Source of the DNA: Fibrobacter sp.
GTDB taxonomy: Bacteria > Fibrobacterota > Fibrobacteria > Fibrobacterales > Fibrobacteraceae
Direction of reading: 5' to 3'
Length of the DNA: 46,589 nucleotides
Assembly: GCA_017530965.1 (NCBI GenBank)
Contig: JAFXLS010000062.1
Coordinates: 1-46,589 of the forward strand
Of this stretch, positions 45,532 through 46,589 are shown in pieces; positions within the stretch are counted from its first letter, which is position 1; each line of letters begins with the position of its first letter. The translations under genes and the position numbers were made by a program. The notes beneath the pieces are model-generated. The model ran no database searches, had not been told where the DNA came from, and saw only the letters and a list, made by a program, of their open reading frames with translations.

Positions 45532-46589
45532 ATGGAACACATCAAAATTAAAATCAAATTTAAGCATATCGTGATTGCAGCACTCGTTGTGGTCGCTGCG
45601 ATCATGCTTAAATGTCTTTTCGGGTACAATAGCGCGACACAGCTACTAGTCAAGCAGTCGCCCACAGGAACGATGAGCTGCGTAGACCACGCCGGATTCT
45701 ACTTCAAGGGGTTCGCGACCATCTACAGCTATGACCGCACCAAGGACTTCTACTTTAATTCTTCCAACGAGAAAGTCAAGGGAGAAGGTTGGGAAGGCGG
45801 TGACGACGACGAGGACGATGTTTCCGTCACCCTATCCCGCAACGCCAATGCGGACATCAGCGGCTATCTCAAGTACCAGATTCCGACGGATTGTGACGAT
45901 CTCGTAAAAATCCACAAGGAACAGCGTTCCGACAAGAAGCTGAAACACGACCTAGTCCGCAACGCGGTGCTTTCCGCCGTCCGCAAGACCGCCCCGCTTT
46001 TCACGGCTGAAGAAGCCAAGGTCACGAAGATTGCCGAGTTCCGCAGGCTTGCCGAGGACCAGCTTATCGACGGGGAATACCTAACGATGATCCAGACTCT
46101 CCAGGAGAAAGCCGGTGAGGACGAGGTTGACGCGGAAGGCAACGTAATCAAGAAGGCAGAGGTCCAGGAATACAAGGTCACGCAGCTAAAGCTGGACTCC
46201 AACGGAAACCGCATCCTTACCAAGCCATCCGCACTCAAGCAGTACGGCATCAAGGTCCTGCAATTTGAAATCCAGAATGTTAAGCTGGACGAGAAAGCCC
46301 AAAAGCAGCTCGACATTGTCAAGGAACGTGAAATGCAGCGCGTCGCCAACGCAACGGCAGCAGAGACCGCAAAGCAGGCAGCCGTGACCGCCAAGGCAGA
46401 GGGCGACGCCAAGATTGCGGCAGCCAAGGCAGAGCAGGAAGTCGTAAAGATTGCCGAGGTGACGAAGGCCCAGAAGGAGAAGGAAGTCGCCATTCTCCAG
46501 GCGCAGAAGGAACAAGAAGTGGCCCGGCTTGAAGCCCTGAAAGCCTTGGAAGTGGCAAAGAAAATCAAGGCCGAGAAGGAAGCCGAAGC
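45532..46589 (+). CDS. SPFH/band-7 protein, N-terminal part (continues at 1-367)
   Basis: The full product across the circle is 427 aa. It has a basic start, one membrane helix (IVIAALVVVAAIMLKCLFGY, about residues 13-32), an SPFH domain (about 33-250: GTMSCVDHAGFYFKGFATIY, DVSVTLSRNANADISGYLKYQI, LVRNAVLSAVRKTAPLFTAEE) and a long Ala/Lys/Glu coiled coil. SPFH proteins form ring or cage assemblies at membranes and control proteases, as HflKC does with FtsH, which affects lambda lysogeny. It has AAAGGA upstream of ATG 45532. It is the last gene of the early operon. Confidence 0.88.
   Translation, partial: MEHIKIKIKFKHIVIAALVVVAAIMLKCLFGYNSATQLLVKQSPTGTMSCVDHAGFYFKGFATIYSYDRTKDFYFNSSNEKVKGEGWEGGDDDEDDVSVTLSRNANADISGYLKYQIPTDCDDLVKIHKEQRSDKKLKHDLVRNAVLSAVRKTAPLFTAEEAKVTKIAEFRRLAEDQLIDGEYLTMIQTLQEKAGEDEVDAEGNVIKKAEVQEYKVTQLKLDSNGNRILTKPSALKQYGIKVLQFEIQNVKLDEKAQKQLDIVKEREMQRVANATAAETAKQAAVTAKAEGDAKIAAAKAEQEVVKIAEVTKAQKEKEVAILQAQKEQEVARLEALKALEVAKKIKAEKEAE
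46449..46589. repeat. Direct terminal repeat, right copy
   Basis: Identical to 1-141; see that entry. Confidence 0.93.

Noticed and set aside
1-46589. CRISPR array or insertion sequence
   Set aside because: No regularly spaced repeat array and no transposase motif or terminal inverted repeats were seen; the TTAAC cluster has irregular spacing and very short units.

Overview
The window is one complete temperate tailed-phage genome, assembled as a circle and opened inside a gene. The first and last 141 bases are identical, so the molecule is about 46,448 bp and the protein cut at the window ends is one 427-residue SPFH/band-7 protein. A tyrosine integrase, an excisionase-like protein and an attP site carrying the 3' half of a tRNA-Lys(CTT) gene show that it integrates into a host tRNA-Lys gene. 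Shine-Dalgarno sites precede most genes, and the coding sequence has moderate GC with very AT-rich control regions. That suits a Gram-negative gut or rumen bacterium; Fibrobacter is my guess from general style only, and nothing in the sequence proves the host.

Layout. Positions 445-3605 (+): a tRNA-like RNA, an ASCH-domain protein, excisionase, integrase and an AT-rich two-gene cassette. Positions 3811-3894: attP with a terminator. Positions 3990-4763 (+): two genes that would lie at the opposite prophage end from int. Positions 4815-31908 (-): the virion genes. Read along the minus strand these are a lambda-type head module (Nu1-like and GpA-like terminase, W, portal B, C/Nu3 protease-scaffold, decoration D, capsid E, head-tail joining protein) followed by a Mu-type contractile tail module in Mu order (gp37, gp38, sheath, tube, frameshifted assembly chaperone, tape measure, N, P, gp45, gp46, gp47, gp48-like) and then fibres. 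Positions 31909-32876: a long GC-rich non-coding region with about ten TTAAC repeats, where cos should lie. Positions 32877-36495: small genes, an NYN-domain protein behind an attenuator-like leader, three HTH proteins, a two-helix membrane protein and a repressor with an operator array. Positions 36635-46589 (+): early and replication genes (replication protein, SSB, exonuclease-like, ParB-like, HNH-like, possible sliding clamp, many small Cys-rich proteins), ending in the SPFH protein.

Control. Two promoter architectures recur. Four late units (heads at 31908, 28231, 17665, 14784) share TGTTACCRAA followed, always 26 bp later, by a TANNNT hexamer, which looks like activator-dependent late promoters. 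Five other genes (the XRE regulator, the repressor, two small membrane proteins and a 57-residue protein) have TATATT or TATTTT exactly 6 bp before ATG and no Shine-Dalgarno, which predicts leaderless mRNAs, probably expressed from the prophage. No endolysin could be recognised anywhere in the genome.
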